In this document: piece by piece, positions 17,955 to 26,412 of the stretch | Numbering within the stretch: the stretch's first letter is position 1 | Layout of the letters: every line of letters starts with the position of its first letter | Assembly (NCBI GenBank): GCA_019670725.1 | Contig: AP024629.1 | Coordinates: 4,216,001-4,280,000 of the forward strand | Length of the DNA: 64,000 nucleotides | From: Alphaproteobacteria bacterium SO-S41 | GTDB lineage: Bacteria > Pseudomonadota > Alphaproteobacteria > Micropepsales > Micropepsaceae | Direction of reading: 5' to 3' | The notes under the pieces: generated by a model | Database searches by the model: none | What the model was told of the DNA's origin: nothing | The model's input: the letters and a program-made list of their open reading frames with translations, nothing else | Made by a program: the position numbers and the translations under genes

Positions 17955-17985
17955 CCGCGCAGCTTGACGATCTGACTAAATTCCT

Positions 17986-18018
17986 ATATCCCTCTCATCG
18001 AGCCGATGGGAGGGATAT
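17986..18018. other. Strong hairpin between convergent genes
   Basis: 15-base arms (17986-18000 and 18004-18018) pair at 14 of 15 positions around a 3-base loop, 32 bases after the stop at 17954. Only a short T-rich stretch follows, so it may be an intrinsic terminator for the upstream gene or an RNA 3'-end stabiliser. Farther right, at 18070-18097, a G-rich run, a 5-bp G/C hairpin and eight A residues lie before the nudC stop. Nothing else is seen between 17955 and 18136. Confidence 0.45.
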
Positions 18019-18136
18019 TCTTTGGAGCGAATGACGGAAGCAGAAAGCTGGGCCAGCGCGCTGCTCTGAGGGGGAGGGGGTACACCCCCAAAAAAAATCC
18101 CGGAACAATTCTACCCCGCTTGGCGGAAATGCGGTG

Positions 18137-19072
18137 TTAGTCCGTCTCCGCCCAGGCGCGGATGAGCTGGTGCGCGATGGCGAGCTTGGGGGGAATCCAG
18201 AAGCCTTCCGGCCCCTTGCCCGCCAGCGTCGCGCGCATGGTTTCCTTGTCGATCCAGCGCGCCTCGGCGATCTCGTCATTGTCGATATTGATGTCCTCGC
18301 TCTCGGCCTCGGCGTAGCAGCCGACCATGAGCTGCGAGGGCCAGGGCCAGGGCTGGCAGGAGTAATAGGTGACCGACTTCACCTTGACGCCCGCTTCCTC
18401 GAAGAGTTCGCGGGCGACCGCCTCCTCGAAGGTCTCGCCTGGTTCGATGAAGCCGGCGAGGGCCGAGAACATGCCCTGCGGGAATTGCTTGGAGCGCCCG
18501 ACCAGGCATTTGTCGCCGGAGGTCGCGAGCATGATCGAGACCGGGTTCACGCGCGGGAAATGCTCGGCCTTGCAGGCGCCGCAGACGCGCCGGAAACCGC
18601 CATCGGCCGCCTCCGTCGCCTGCCCGCATTTGGAGCAGAACAGGTGATTTTCGTGCCAGTCGAGGATCGAGCGCGCGGTGCCCAGAATCGCCGCATCGCC
18701 GGCATCGATCTGCAGCGCGAGGCCGCGCAGGTCCTCGAACACGCCCATCCCCGCCAGCGGTCCGTTATTCTCCGGGTCCCGCGCGGCCGTGATGTCCACG
18801 GCAAAATAGGGCCGCTGCTTTTTATCCAGCCCCAGAAACACCAGGGGCGAGCCCGGCGTGCGCTGTGCTTCCGCCAGTCCCGGCGCCAGAAATCCGGCTT
18901 CCTTGCCTTTCGGCCCCTTCACGACGAAGGGCCGCAATTTCCAGAACGGGATGATGAAGCCGTTCGGATCGGCCGCCATTTTCGCCAGCCCGGCCGCATC
19001 GGCCCTGAGCTGTGACGCCCGGTCGAGCGGGTAGTTGGCGAAGGTATTGGGATTGTCGAAGGTAAATGCCAT
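18137..19072 (-). CDS. nudC: NAD+ diphosphatase / decapping Nudix hydrolase
   Basis: 311-aa NudC, hydrolysing NAD(H) to NMN(H) and AMP and removing NAD caps from RNA. A Zn ribbon (Cys146, Cys149, Cys164, Cys167) precedes the Nudix box GFIEPGETFEEAVARELFEE (starting at 207). CQPWPWPSQ at 239-247 is the NADH-pyrophosphatase motif that distinguishes NudC from other Nudix enzymes. ATG 19072 is preferred; an upstream in-frame TTG at 19117 would add 15 residues without support. Cytosolic dimer by family knowledge. It diverges from the SRP RNA gene. Confidence 0.93.
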   Translation of the reverse strand: MAFTFDNPNTFANYPLDRASQLRADAAGLAKMAADPNGFIIPFWKLRPFVVKGPKGKEAGFLAPGLAEAQRTPGSPLVFLGLDKKQRPYFAVDITAARDPENNGPLAGMGVFEDLRGLALQIDAGDAAILGTARSILDWHENHLFCSKCGQATEAADGGFRRVCGACKAEHFPRVNPVSIMLATSGDKCLVGRSKQFPQGMFSALAGFIEPGETFEEAVARELFEEAGVKVKSVTYYSCQPWPWPSQLMVGCYAEAESEDINIDNDEIAEARWIDKETMRATLAGKGPEGFWIPPKLAIAHQLIRAWAETD

Positions 19073-19125
19073 GCGCCGAGAAATCACACGGCCCCCCGCG
19101 TCGTGCAAGATGGGCAAGGCAAGAC

Positions 19126-19156
19126 TTGCGGAGAGGCCACCCGGTTCTGATATACT
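19126..19156 (+). promoter_or_regulatory. Promoter of the SRP RNA gene
   Basis: TTGCGG (19126-19131), a 19-base spacer and TATACT (19151-19156). The predicted start, six or seven bases later, coincides with the first paired base of the SRP RNA helix at 19163. The spacer is longer than ideal, but position and the strong -10 support the call. Confidence 0.6.
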
Positions 19157-19162
19157 CCCCTC

Positions 19163-19254
19163 GGGAGGTTGGCGCGGACGTGATCCTCGCCAACCCGGTC
19201 AGGTCCGGAAGGAAGCAGCCGTAACGAGTTCTTCTCGGGTCATGTCAGCCTCCC
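19163..19254 (+). ncRNA. ffs: Signal recognition particle RNA (4.5S type)
   Basis: Bacterial small SRP RNA scaffold for Ffh, guiding ribosomes making membrane proteins to FtsY. The invariant apical part is present: GGTCAGGTCCGGAAGGAAGC and AGCCGTAACGA, including the GGAA tetraloop and the asymmetric loop bound by the Ffh M domain. The ends pair (GGGAGG at 19163 with CCTCCC ending 19254). No Alu domain, as in other Gram-negative bacteria. Located 44 bases before dnaX, the usual alphaproteobacterial position. Exact ends are inferred from pairing. Confidence 0.93.
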
Positions 19255-19297
19255 ACCCGTATTCCCTCCCTCGCAGGATAGAGGCGCGACGCGGCGC

Positions 19298-21049
19298 ATG
19301 ACGGACGAACCGTCGCTCCTCGGGCTCGACGCCCCACCCCAGCGCAGCGCCGAGGCCTACCGCGTCCTCGCGCGCAAATACCGCCCGCAGACCTTCGACA
19401 GCCTGATCGGTCAGGATGCGATGGTGCGCACGCTCGGCAACGCCTTCGCGTCCAAGCGCATCGCCCACGCCTTCATGCTGACGGGCGTCCGCGGCGTCGG
19501 CAAAACCACCACCGCCCGCATCGTCGCCCGCGCGCTCAACTGCATCGGCGCCGACGGCAAGCGGACCGAGCCGACCATCCAGCCCTGCGGCGTCTGCGGC
19601 CCCTGCCTCGCCATCACCGAGTCGCGCCATCCCGACGTCTTCGAGATGGACGCCGCCAGCCGCACCGGCATCGACGACATCCGCGAGATCATCGACGGCA
19701 CGCGCTACCTGCCCGCCGAGGCGCGCTACAAGGTCTACATCATCGACGAAGTCCACATGCTCTCGAAGAACGCCTTCAACGGGTTGTTGAAGACGCTGGA
19801 AGAGCCGCCCCCGCATGTGAAGTTCATCTTCGCGACGACCGAGATCCGCAAGGTCCCCGTGACCGTGCTGTCGCGCTGCCAGCGCTTCGATCTTCGCCGC
19901 ATTTCCTCCGAAGCGCTGATCGCGCATCTGAAAGGCATCGCGACCGAGGAAGGTTTCGACGTGCCTGACGACGCGCTCGCCATCGTCGCGCGCGCCGCGG
20001 AAGGCTCGGCCCGCGACGCGCTCTCGATTCTCGACCAGGCCTTGGCCCTCGCCGAAGACGGCGCGCCGCCCACTTCCGAGACGGTGCGCGCCATGCTCGG
20101 CCTCGCCGATCGCGGGCGGGTGCTCGATCTCTACGATCTCACCATGAAGGGCGACGCGACCGCCGCCCTCACGGAACTGCGCAGCCAGTACGATGCCGGC
20201 GCTGATCCCATCGCCGTGCTGCAGGACATGCTGGAGCTGACGCACTGGCTGACGCGGCTCAAGATCGCGCCGGAAGCGGCGAAGGACGCCTCCGCCTCGC
20301 CTGCCGAGCGCGACCAGGGTCTCGCCATTGCCGCCCGTCTCACCATGCAGACGCTGACCCGCGCCTGGACGCTGCTGCTGAAATCGCTGGGCGAGACCCG
20401 CGATGCGCCGCTCGCGATCCAGGCGGCGGAAATGGCGATCGCGCGGCTCTGCTTCGCCGCCGACCTGCCGCCGCTCGACCGCCTCGTCGCCGATATCGAG
20501 AAGAACGGCGCCGGCTCGTCTGCTGCGCCGCGCAATGCCGCTCCGCCGCCGTCCGGCGGCGCGCGCGCGACGGCCGACGGGCGCGGCGCGCCAGCCCGCA
20601 ACGAAGCCCGGCCTCAGCCGGAGGCGCAGCCGACCGCCGCTTCCATCCCCAGCTTCGAAGCGCTGCTGAAACGGCTTGAGGAAGAAGACGACCTCATCCT
20701 CAAGGCCAAGGTCGAGAAATCCGTCCGTCTCGTCAGCTTCGCCGATGGACGCATCGCGGCCGCCTTCGCGCCGGGCGCGAACACCAAGGAAATCGTTTCG
20801 GGCCTGCAAGACCGGCTCAAGACCTGGACCGGCAAGACCTGGTTCTTTGATCTCCGCGAAAGCGGCGGCGTGCCCAGCGTCTCTGAAGCGCGTGAGACGG
20901 CCCGCGAAACCACCTTGAACACGATCTCGCAGCACCCGCTGGTCAAGGCGGCGCTGGAGACCTTCCCGGGGGCGAAGATCATCGACGTCACCGATCCCGA
21001 AACCGTAGAGGCGCCCGACGGCGACCCCGACATGATGGAAGACGCATGA
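19298..21049 (+). CDS. dnaX: DNA polymerase III subunit gamma/tau
   Basis: 583-aa AAA+ clamp-loader subunit that loads the beta clamp and couples polymerase cores. Walker A GVRGVGKT is at 63-70; zinc cysteines are 82, 97, 100 and 103; Walker B DEVH is at 150-153; sensor 1 (FATTEIRKVP) and the arginine-finger SRC motif are present. Domain III spans about 220-400. A Pro/Ala-rich linker at ~405-450 leads to a C-terminal tau domain. No obvious slippery A-run for programmed frameshifting was seen. The stop overlaps ybaB (ATGA). Confidence 0.96.
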   Translation: MTDEPSLLGLDAPPQRSAEAYRVLARKYRPQTFDSLIGQDAMVRTLGNAFASKRIAHAFMLTGVRGVGKTTTARIVARALNCIGADGKRTEPTIQPCGVCGPCLAITESRHPDVFEMDAASRTGIDDIREIIDGTRYLPAEARYKVYIIDEVHMLSKNAFNGLLKTLEEPPPHVKFIFATTEIRKVPVTVLSRCQRFDLRRISSEALIAHLKGIATEEGFDVPDDALAIVARAAEGSARDALSILDQALALAEDGAPPTSETVRAMLGLADRGRVLDLYDLTMKGDATAALTELRSQYDAGADPIAVLQDMLELTHWLTRLKIAPEAAKDASASPAERDQGLAIAARLTMQTLTRAWTLLLKSLGETRDAPLAIQAAEMAIARLCFAADLPPLDRLVADIEKNGAGSSAAPRNAAPPPSGGARATADGRGAPARNEARPQPEAQPTAASIPSFEALLKRLEEEDDLILKAKVEKSVRLVSFADGRIAAAFAPGANTKEIVSGLQDRLKTWTGKTWFFDLRESGGVPSVSEARETARETTLNTISQHPLVKAALETFPGAKIIDVTDPETVEAPDGDPDMMEDA

Positions 21050-21366
21050 AAATCGAAGAGCTGATGCAGCAGGCCGCGGCGATGCAGGAAAAGCTCGCCG
21101 GCGCTCAGGCCCGGGTCGAGACGCTGGAAGCCGACGGCGTCAGCGGCGGCGGCCTTGTCGTCGTCACCCTGCACAACAAGGGCGCGATGAAGCGCCTCGT
21201 CGTCGACAAGTCGTTGCTGAAGGCCGACGAGGGCGAGATCCTGGAAGACCTCATCATGGCCGCGCACGCCGCCGCGAAAGCGAAGCTCGACCAGAAGATG
21301 AACGAGGAAATGCAGAAGATGACGTCCGGCCTGGCACTGCCGCCCGGCTTCAAGATGCCGTTCTGA
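21046..21366 (+). CDS. YbaB/EbfC-family nucleoid-associated protein
   Basis: 106-aa DNA-binding protein that coats and bends DNA as a tweezer-like dimer. An N-terminal helix ([18 protein letters not shown]) precedes the central sheet ([21 protein letters not shown]) and a C-terminal helix ([20 protein letters not shown]), the complete family pattern. It sits between dnaX and recR in the conserved trio, overlapping dnaX and ending eight bases before recR. Confidence 0.94.
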   Translation: MKIEELMQQAAAMQEKLAGAQARVETLEADGVSGGGLVVVTLHNKGAMKRLVVDKSLLKADEGEILEDLIMAAHAAAKAKLDQKMNEEMQKMTSGLALPPGFKMPF

Positions 21367-21373
21367 TTTCCGG

Positions 21374-21976
21374 ATGAAGGCCGCCCTCTCAGGGCCCGAG
21401 ATCGAACGTCTCGTCCAGGCGCTCGGCAAGCTGCCGGGGCTCGGACCGCGTTCGGCCAGGCGCGCGGCGCTGGCGCTGATCAAGAAGCGCGAGACCTTGC
21501 TCGATCCGCTCAGCACCGCGCTTCGTGAAGCGGCGGCGGCGATCAAGGTGTGCTCGACCTGCGGCCATATCGACACGACCGACCCGTGCGGTCTCTGCAC
21601 CGATCCGCGCCGCGACGACCATCTGCTCTGCGTCGTCGAGGATGTCGGCGATGTCTGGGCGCTGGAACGGGCGGGCGTCTATCGCGGCCGCTATCATGTT
21701 CTGGGCGGCACGCTGTCGGCACTCGACGGCCGCGGGCCGGATGCGCTGAACATCGCCAGCCTCATCGACCGCATGACGGGCAAGACCGGCGTCGAGGTCG
21801 TGCTGGCGCTGTCGGCGACCGTCGAGGGCCAGGCGACGGCGCATTACATCACCGAGCGGCTGGGCGCGGGCGTGAACGTCACGCGCCTCGGCCATGGCGT
21901 GCCGATCGGCGGCGAGCTCGGCTATCTCGACGAAGGCACGCTGGCCGCGGCCTTCAAATCGCGACGGCCGCTCTAG
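21374..21976 (+). CDS. recR: Recombination mediator RecR
   Basis: 200-aa ring-forming protein that with RecO/RecF loads RecA onto gapped DNA. The helix-hairpin-helix [13 protein letters not shown] is at 20-32. The zinc finger has Cys60, Cys63, Cys72 and Cys75. The Toprim domain begins [14 protein letters not shown] near 85 and contains [13 protein letters not shown]; the C-terminal Walker-like [16 protein letters not shown] completes the standard architecture. Last gene of the dnaX-ybaB-recR operon. Its stop shares CTAG with the convergent small membrane-protein gene. Confidence 0.96.
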   Translation: MKAALSGPEIERLVQALGKLPGLGPRSARRAALALIKKRETLLDPLSTALREAAAAIKVCSTCGHIDTTDPCGLCTDPRRDDHLLCVVEDVGDVWALERAGVYRGRYHVLGGTLSALDGRGPDALNIASLIDRMTGKTGVEVVLALSATVEGQATAHYITERLGAGVNVTRLGHGVPIGGELGYLDEGTLAAAFKSRRPL

Positions 21977-22146
21977 CCCTCGAAACGGGCGACGTGCGAA
22001 GCGGCCAGCGTGCCCGCCGGGCTTTCGAACGCGACGGTGGCGAGCACGAAGAAACCGAGCACGGCGACGAAGGCGAGCGGCAGCACAGCCAGCGCATCGA
22101 GGCGGCTGTTGATCTGATCGTTGACGTGGTTGATCCAGGCAAACAT
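21973..22146 (-). CDS. Small membrane protein, twin A (57 aa)
   Basis: 57 residues with one transmembrane segment, about 17-41 ([20 protein letters not shown]). The N-terminal 16 residues are amphipathic and polar ([16 protein letters not shown]); the tail is short. GAGGAC lies upstream of ATG 22146. It aligns without gaps over all 57 residues with the gene at 22272-22445, sharing a N-x-x-LD-x-x-A-x-x-PLAFVA-x-LG core. No known family recognised. Conservation between the copies makes it a real gene despite its size. Confidence 0.72.
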   Translation of the reverse strand: MFAWINHVNDQINSRLDALAVLPLAFVAVLGFFVLATVAFESPAGTLAASHVARFEG

Positions 22147-22271
22147 GGCGGTGGTCCTCATTGGGTGGCGGCGATGTACGCCTGCCCCGGACCGCGCTCT
22201 GTGCGCTAGATCACACCGGAAATCACGATGCGGCGGACGAGCAGCGCTTGTCACGCCCGTGCGCGATGTGA

Positions 22272-22445
22272 TCAGCCGTCGAGCTGGAGCAGGGCCGCCG
22301 CGGCGCGCGTGGCGGTATCGGTTTCGAGCGCGAAGGCCGCAACGACGGCGAGACCGAGAATGGCGACAAAGGCCAGAGGTACGATCGCAAAGCGGTCGAG
22401 ATTGGCATTCATGCGGGTGAAAAGCGTATCGAAGTGAGAGAACAT
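22272..22445 (-). CDS. Small membrane protein, twin B (57 aa)
   Basis: 57 residues from ATG 22445 to TGA at 22272-22274. One hydrophobic segment (RFAIVPLAFVAILGLAVVAA, about 18-37) follows an amphipathic N-terminus (MFSHFDTLFTRMNANL). Same length and same strand as twin A, 125 bases apart, with the transmembrane core nearly identical in character and the flanks diverged. The pattern indicates an old tandem duplication kept by selection. Function unknown; a small membrane regulator or toxin-like peptide are both possible. Confidence 0.7.
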   Translation of the reverse strand: MFSHFDTLFTRMNANLDRFAIVPLAFVAILGLAVVAAFALETDTATRAAAALLQLDG

Positions 22446-22517
22446 GGGTACTGGGAGTCCTTAGAAGAAAATCGCAGGACACGGGCCCTTGCCCGCGCCT
22501 GTAAGCGTTATCGCTGG

Positions 22518-22547
22518 TTGTTAGGATATTTCGTAATACACTAATAA
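22518..22547 (+). promoter_or_regulatory. Possible promoter for the DUF1993 gene
   Basis: TTGTTA (22518-22523), an 18-base spacer and TAATAA (22542-22547) lie in a strikingly AT-rich stretch (about 22505-22590) about 80 bases before the gene start. Consensus-based. Confidence 0.4.
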
Positions 22548-22629
22548 AGTTTCAAGATGGTGTAATTATATTTTGGTTGGTTAATCCACGCCCGATCCCC
22601 AGATGCGGAGCATAAAGGGGAGACACACC

Positions 22630-23142
22630 ATGACGATTTCCATGCACCAGGCCGCCATCCCGGTCCTCGTGCGCCTGCTGACCAATCTCAGACACGTGCT
22701 GGCCAAGGGCGAAGCCCATGCCGAAGCCCGGAAAGTGGACCCGTCCGCGCTGCTGAATGCCCGTCTCGCGCTCGACATGCTGCCGCTGCTGCGCCAGGTG
22801 CAGATGGTCTCGGATTCGACCAAGGGCGCGGGCGCCCGTCTCGCCGGCGTCGATGTCCCGTCCTATGCCGACACCGAAGCGACCTTCGCCGAGCTTTACG
22901 CCCGCATCGACAAGACGATCGCCTTCCTGAAGGGCCTCGACGCCGCCAAGTTCGACGGCGCCGAAAGCCGCGAAGTCGTCATGAAGACGCCGTCCTCGGA
23001 GCTGAAGTTCAGCGGCCTCGATTATCTGCAGACCTTCGCCCTGCCCAACGCGTTCTTCCACGCGGTCACGGCCTACGACATCCTGCGCCACAACGGCGTG
23101 GATGTCGGCAAGATGGACTTCCTCGCCGGCGGCGCCCGCTAG
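22630..23142 (+). CDS. DUF1993 family protein
   Basis: 170 aa, matching the DUF1993 family: N-terminal SMHQAAIPVLVRLLTNLRHVLAKG, then LPLLRQVQMVSDSTKGAGARLAG, and a C-terminal FFHAVTAYDILRHNGVDVGK. These are helical-bundle proteins distantly like DinB, with spaced histidines and acidic residues, and no established reaction. GGGGAG six bases before ATG 22630 fixes the start. Cytosolic. Its stop shares CTAG with the convergent phosphatase gene. Confidence 0.85.
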   Translation: MTISMHQAAIPVLVRLLTNLRHVLAKGEAHAEARKVDPSALLNARLALDMLPLLRQVQMVSDSTKGAGARLAGVDVPSYADTEATFAELYARIDKTIAFLKGLDAAKFDGAESREVVMKTPSSELKFSGLDYLQTFALPNAFFHAVTAYDILRHNGVDVGKMDFLAGGAR

Positions 23143-23930
23143 ACCGTTTCGATTAGGCGTTCACGCAGGCGCGCCTTCAGCGCCGGCGTGACGCCGAGGC
23201 GATTCTCGATATAGGCGTCGAGTGAGCCGTCGGCCTCCGCGATCGCCTGATAGGCGGTGCGGAGATAGGCCTCCTCCACCCGGTAGACGTGGCGCAGCAG
23301 GTTCAGCGGCGCGTCATGGCCGTTCACCTCGCGGAAGGTGCGCGCGATTTCCGGCAGGCGATCGTCGATCCGGCTCGCCGTATTGGTTTTGAGGTAGTCC
23401 GCCAGAATGTCGTCCGCCGAAACACCCAACGTGTGCTGGATGAAGGCGACGATGAGCCCCGTGCGATCCTTGCCGGCATGGCAATGGACGACGATCGGCC
23501 CCTCGGCCTCGGCCAGCGCCTGAAAGGCCTCGCCGAACACCTGAAGGTGGCCCGGCTCGTGCGCGAGGCCGCGATAGACCTCGACCATGCGCTCCGAAAT
23601 GATCGCCTCGGTGATGCCGGGATCGCCGAGCGTGCCGAGATGCGGCGGCTCGATCTCGTCGGACGGCGCGCCATAGGCGATCATCCGTGCCCCGCAGCTC
23701 TCGGCGCGCCGCGTCACGAAACGCGCGCGTTCGGCGGGACGGCGCAGATCGACGATGGCGGACATGCCGAGATCAGCGAAGGTCGCGAGATCCTCGTCCG
23801 TCGCCGTCGCATAATGGGCGGAGCGATAGAGCTTGCCGGTGCGGACCCGGCCGCCGGGCACGGCATAGCCGCCGAAATCGCGGAAATTGTGGATGCCCTC
23901 GAAATGCGGGCCGGTGGTCATGATGTTCAT
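23139..23930 (-). CDS. Tyrosine/serine protein phosphatase (Y_phosphatase3 type)
   Basis: 263-aa cysteine phosphatase of the bacterial dual-specificity kind. The P-loop VHCHAGKDRTG carries nucleophile Cys150 and Arg156. NFRDFGGY near residue 15 and KLYRSAHY near 33 are the N-terminal signatures of the family. Substrates may be phosphoproteins or phosphoinositide-like lipids; the sequence does not say. No signal peptide. Downstream of it, on the convergent side, is the DUF1993 gene; no obvious operon partner. Confidence 0.88.
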   Translation of the reverse strand: MNIMTTGPHFEGIHNFRDFGGYAVPGGRVRTGKLYRSAHYATATDEDLATFADLGMSAIVDLRRPAERARFVTRRAESCGARMIAYGAPSDEIEPPHLGTLGDPGITEAIISERMVEVYRGLAHEPGHLQVFGEAFQALAEAEGPIVVHCHAGKDRTGLIVAFIQHTLGVSADDILADYLKTNTASRIDDRLPEIARTFREVNGHDAPLNLLRHVYRVEEAYLRTAYQAIAEADGSLDAYIENRLGVTPALKARLRERLIETV

Positions 23931-23981
23931 GGCGCCTAGATAGTCCGCCGCCGTGACGGATGTAAGACGCCAGGCGCCCCG

Positions 23982-24425
23982 CTATTTCGGCGGCACGAAG
24001 CGGCGGAAAGCGGACGGCCCCAGATAGCTGCGTTCCGAATCCTCCAGCGTGAAACTGTCATGGCCGTCGAACACCAGTGTCAGTTCCGTTGCCCGGCCCT
24101 CGCCCTGGTCGAGCGTGATCTTGAGCGTTTTGTCGTCGACCCGCTTGGCGGTCCAGGTCCCGCGCATCGCAGAGGTATTGTAGTCCTTGGAATAGGAGAT
24201 GCCGCCGAAGGTCAGCACGGTCAGATCGCTATTGCCGAAGGCGATCGTGCGCAGCTGGAAGCCGTGGCCCATGGCGCGGCCCTCCGGCGCGTCCTGCTCC
24301 TGCCAGACGCCGATCAGCAGATCCTGCTCGGCGGTCAGCTCCATCGGCATGGGGATGGCGTCCGCGAAAGCGGGGCCAGCGAACGCCAAGGCGGCGCACA
24401 GGGCGAAAATGGGCTTGAAACGCAT
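23982..24425 (-). CDS. Secreted protein, unknown function
   Basis: 147 aa with a signal peptide (1-21, AGPAFADA). The mature part starts MPMELTAEQDLLIGVWQEQD and alternates beta strands (TLKITLDQGEGRATELTLVFDG), resembling lipocalin-like stress or lipid-binding domains in layout, but no family motif is decisive. No cysteines in the mature part. It lies 51 bases after the phosphatase start region on the same strand and upstream of it, so co-transcription is possible. Confidence 0.65.
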   Translation of the reverse strand: MRFKPIFALCAALAFAGPAFADAIPMPMELTAEQDLLIGVWQEQDAPEGRAMGHGFQLRTIAFGNSDLTVLTFGGISYSKDYNTSAMRGTWTAKRVDDKTLKITLDQGEGRATELTLVFDGHDSFTLEDSERSYLGPSAFRRFVPPK

Positions 24426-24541
24426 GGTCGTCTCCTCAGTGGCTCCCGATCCTTCGTGCCAATCGGGGCGAACTCAAGGCGGTCACGGCCTACGATCCGC
24501 AAGATCAACGGCGCATAGGCTTGAAGACCATTGCGAATAAG

Positions 24542-25357
24542 ATGACCTCACACCGGCAATTGACCAAACGCGGCAGCCCAATGGTCCCAAAACCATCAAA
24601 ACCACTCAAAGCAAAACTGGCACCTGGTCATCCGTTTTTCGCCCTGATTGAAGACGCCTATCGTGTCTTCGCCAATCCCAAGCCTGCGCGCATCGGCGTT
24701 TGCGAGCGAGGCTGCTGCATGGGCGATAAGATCAGAGCTGATTTCTTCAACCCACCCATTGCTGAGCTGCCGCTGCACTATGTTCGAGACTGGTATTTTG
24801 CCGCTTACGACACCGGCGGCGTGCCGCGGGAAACCTGGGTCTACCTTCTGCCCCGCATTCTCGAAATTCTAGCATCCGGCGAGGATATCGCCGCCGTAGG
24901 GCTTGAGGTCAGCCTAGAGCGCTTCGACACCGGCAACGCTGAAAAATGGTCGGCGAGGGAATGGCAGATTCTCGACGCCTTTCAGCGCCGGTATCTGCGC
25001 CGCAACATTGAAGAGGGCAAAGATCCTCTGGACGATGTGCTGTGCATGTTCGCTCTGGCGGGCTGGCCCGTGCCCGCCCTGCTGGAGCAGGTCGCAGCCA
25101 CTCCCGACGAGGTTCTGGCGCGGAAACTATGGCGTGACTGGTGCGACGGGCGCGTGCCCGGGCGAGAGAGCATCTGGATAACTGCGTTTTGGAAATCGCC
25201 GGGCAATTCCACAGTTTTCGATTTCTACGCATCGCCGATCCTCCGCGACCGCATGGAAGCATTGACGCTCGACGAGACGACCGCCGCGGACCTCGTGGCA
25301 AAAGCCTCCGCCGTCGTGCAGGTGATCGAGGCAAATACCGCCTCTGGCGGCTGTTAG
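24542..25357 (+). CDS. Hypothetical protein of atypical base composition
   Basis: About 271 aa, no recognised family. The first ~200 bases are much richer in A/T and use codons such as CCA, ACA and TCA that its neighbours avoid, which suggests transfer. Cysteines cluster in VCERGCCMGDKI near residue 60, and a DWYFAAYDTGGVPRETWVYLLPRILEIL segment suggests a folded helical domain. Neither TTG 24521, ATG 24542 nor ATG 24581 has a good ribosome-binding site, so the start is uncertain. No signal peptide. Located just before the rpmH operon. Confidence 0.6.
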   Translation: MTSHRQLTKRGSPMVPKPSKPLKAKLAPGHPFFALIEDAYRVFANPKPARIGVCERGCCMGDKIRADFFNPPIAELPLHYVRDWYFAAYDTGGVPRETWVYLLPRILEILASGEDIAAVGLEVSLERFDTGNAEKWSAREWQILDAFQRRYLRRNIEEGKDPLDDVLCMFALAGWPVPALLEQVAATPDEVLARKLWRDWCDGRVPGRESIWITAFWKSPGNSTVFDFYASPILRDRMEALTLDETTAADLVAKASAVVQVIEANTASGGC

Positions 25358-25368
25358 TGCTCCAAGTG

Positions 25369-25397
25369 TTGACTTGGCGATGCCGTTCCCGTATCGA
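25369..25397 (+). promoter_or_regulatory. Possible promoter of the rpmH operon
   Basis: TTGACT (25369-25374), a 17-base spacer and TATCGA (25392-25397) lie about 80 bases before rpmH. Good -35, mediocre -10. It is the only sigma-70-like candidate in the 120-base gap. Confidence 0.4.
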
Positions 25398-25477
25398 CAC
25401 GCCTCTTTTGCAAGGACGGCCTTCTCAGAGGCGCGGAAATCCGCGACTTTCGAGGCCAACTAGAGTGAGTCACCGAG

Positions 25478-25612
25478 ATGAAGCGCACCTATCAGCCCTC
25501 GAAAATCGTGCGCAAGCGCCGTCACGGTTTCCGTACCCGTTCCGCGACCGTCGGCGGCCGCAAGGTCCTGGCGAAGCGCCGCGCCCACGGCCGCAAGCGC
25601 CTGTCGGCCTAA
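25478..25612 (+). CDS. rpmH: 50S ribosomal protein L34
   Basis: 44-aa ribosomal protein: [19 protein letters not shown] followed by [19 protein letters not shown] and KRLSA, the invariant L34 sequence. It binds 23S rRNA in the large subunit. First gene of a run rpmH-rnpA-yidD-yidC-engB-argB, the widely conserved order linking ribosome, tRNA processing and membrane insertion. Confidence 0.98.
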   Translation: MKRTYQPSKIVRKRRHGFRTRSATVGGRKVLAKRRAHGRKRLSA

Positions 25613-25646
25613 TCGGGGTTCGACGGGTCTTTAAGCCCGTCTCGCC

Positions 25647-26102
25647 ATGACCGACGACGTCACGCCTCAGGAAACCGGCCGCAGGGCCGGTTTCTGCGTT
25701 TTGCGCCAGCTGACGAAGCGCAGCCAGTTCCTGGAAACCGCCAAGGGCGTGCGCGCCCACAAGCCCTGCCTCTCGCTGCAGCGCCGCGACCGGCGCGACG
25801 GCGACGCGGCGATCGGGATCGGCTTCACGGTGACCAAGAAGGAAGGCAACGCCGTCGCGCGCAACCGCATCCGCCGCCGTTTCCGCGCCGCCGCCGCGGC
25901 CGTCCTGCCCGAAGCGGGCGCCGCGGGCGCTGACTATGTGATCGTCGGGCGGCAGGCGGCGCTCGCGGCCCCCTTCCCTTCGCTGCTGGCGGACCTTAAA
26001 GAAGCGCTGGCCGAAGCCGGAAGGCGCGCGGCCAAAGGCGCGAAAGCCGCGCCCCGACCTCCCGCACCCCTGACGGACTCACACGGGCCAAGCGATGCCT
26101 GA
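25647..26102 (+). CDS. rnpA: Ribonuclease P protein component
   Basis: 151-aa protein subunit of RNase P, which removes 5' leaders from tRNA precursors. The core starts [36 protein letters not shown] contains the RNR motif that contacts the RNA subunit, followed by RRFRAAA. A 35-base gap separates it from rpmH. The last ~30 residues are an Ala/Lys/Pro-rich extension. It overlaps yidD by eight bases. Confidence 0.94.
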   Translation: MTDDVTPQETGRRAGFCVLRQLTKRSQFLETAKGVRAHKPCLSLQRRDRRDGDAAIGIGFTVTKKEGNAVARNRIRRRFRAAAAAVLPEAGAAGADYVIVGRQAALAAPFPSLLADLKEALAEAGRRAAKGAKAAPRPPAPLTDSHGPSDA

Positions 26103-26403
26103 CGCGGCCAAGACCACGACGATGCGCCGCTGGACGCGGGCGATCGCCTCGGCTCCGATCCGCGCCTACAAATACGTCATCTCGCCATGGCTGCCGCAGG
26201 CCTGCCGGTTCGAGCCGACCTGTTCGCGCTATGCGCTGGAGGCGATCGAAACCCATGGCGCCATCAAGGGTCTGTGGCTCGGCATCCGGCGCATTCTGCG
26301 CTGTCACCCCATCACCTGGCTGGGTGGTGGCGCGGGTTACGACCCCGTGCCGCCCGCCCGCCCCCACCGGCACGCCGCGCATGACTGCGCCGGCCATCCC
26401 TGA
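26095..26403 (+). CDS. yidD: Membrane protein insertion efficiency factor YidD
   Basis: 102-aa membrane-associated protein assisting YidC. Signature [20 protein letters not shown] with conserved cysteines, then [23 protein letters not shown] and GGYDPVP-like GAGYDPVPP. An amphipathic N-terminal helix binds the membrane. ATG 26095 overlaps rnpA; internal ATG 26122 would also fit the family. Standard position between rnpA and yidC. Confidence 0.94.
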   Translation: MPDAAKTTTMRRWTRAIASAPIRAYKYVISPWLPQACRFEPTCSRYALEAIETHGAIKGLWLGIRRILRCHPITWLGGGAGYDPVPPARPHRHAAHDCAGHP

Positions 26404-26412
26404 ACGGACTCC

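Noticed and set aside
18031-18069. Twelve-codon ATG frame with a GGAG site after the hairpin at 17986
   Set aside because: Too short, no similarity, and chance occurrence is likely.
20500-20640. Programmed frameshift site in dnaX producing gamma
   Set aside because: No A-rich slippery heptamer or suitable downstream stem was found in the linker region.
25358-25477. Replication origin near rpmH
   Set aside because: No dnaA gene, no DnaA-box cluster and no AT-rich unwinding element in the gap; an rpmH location alone is not evidence.
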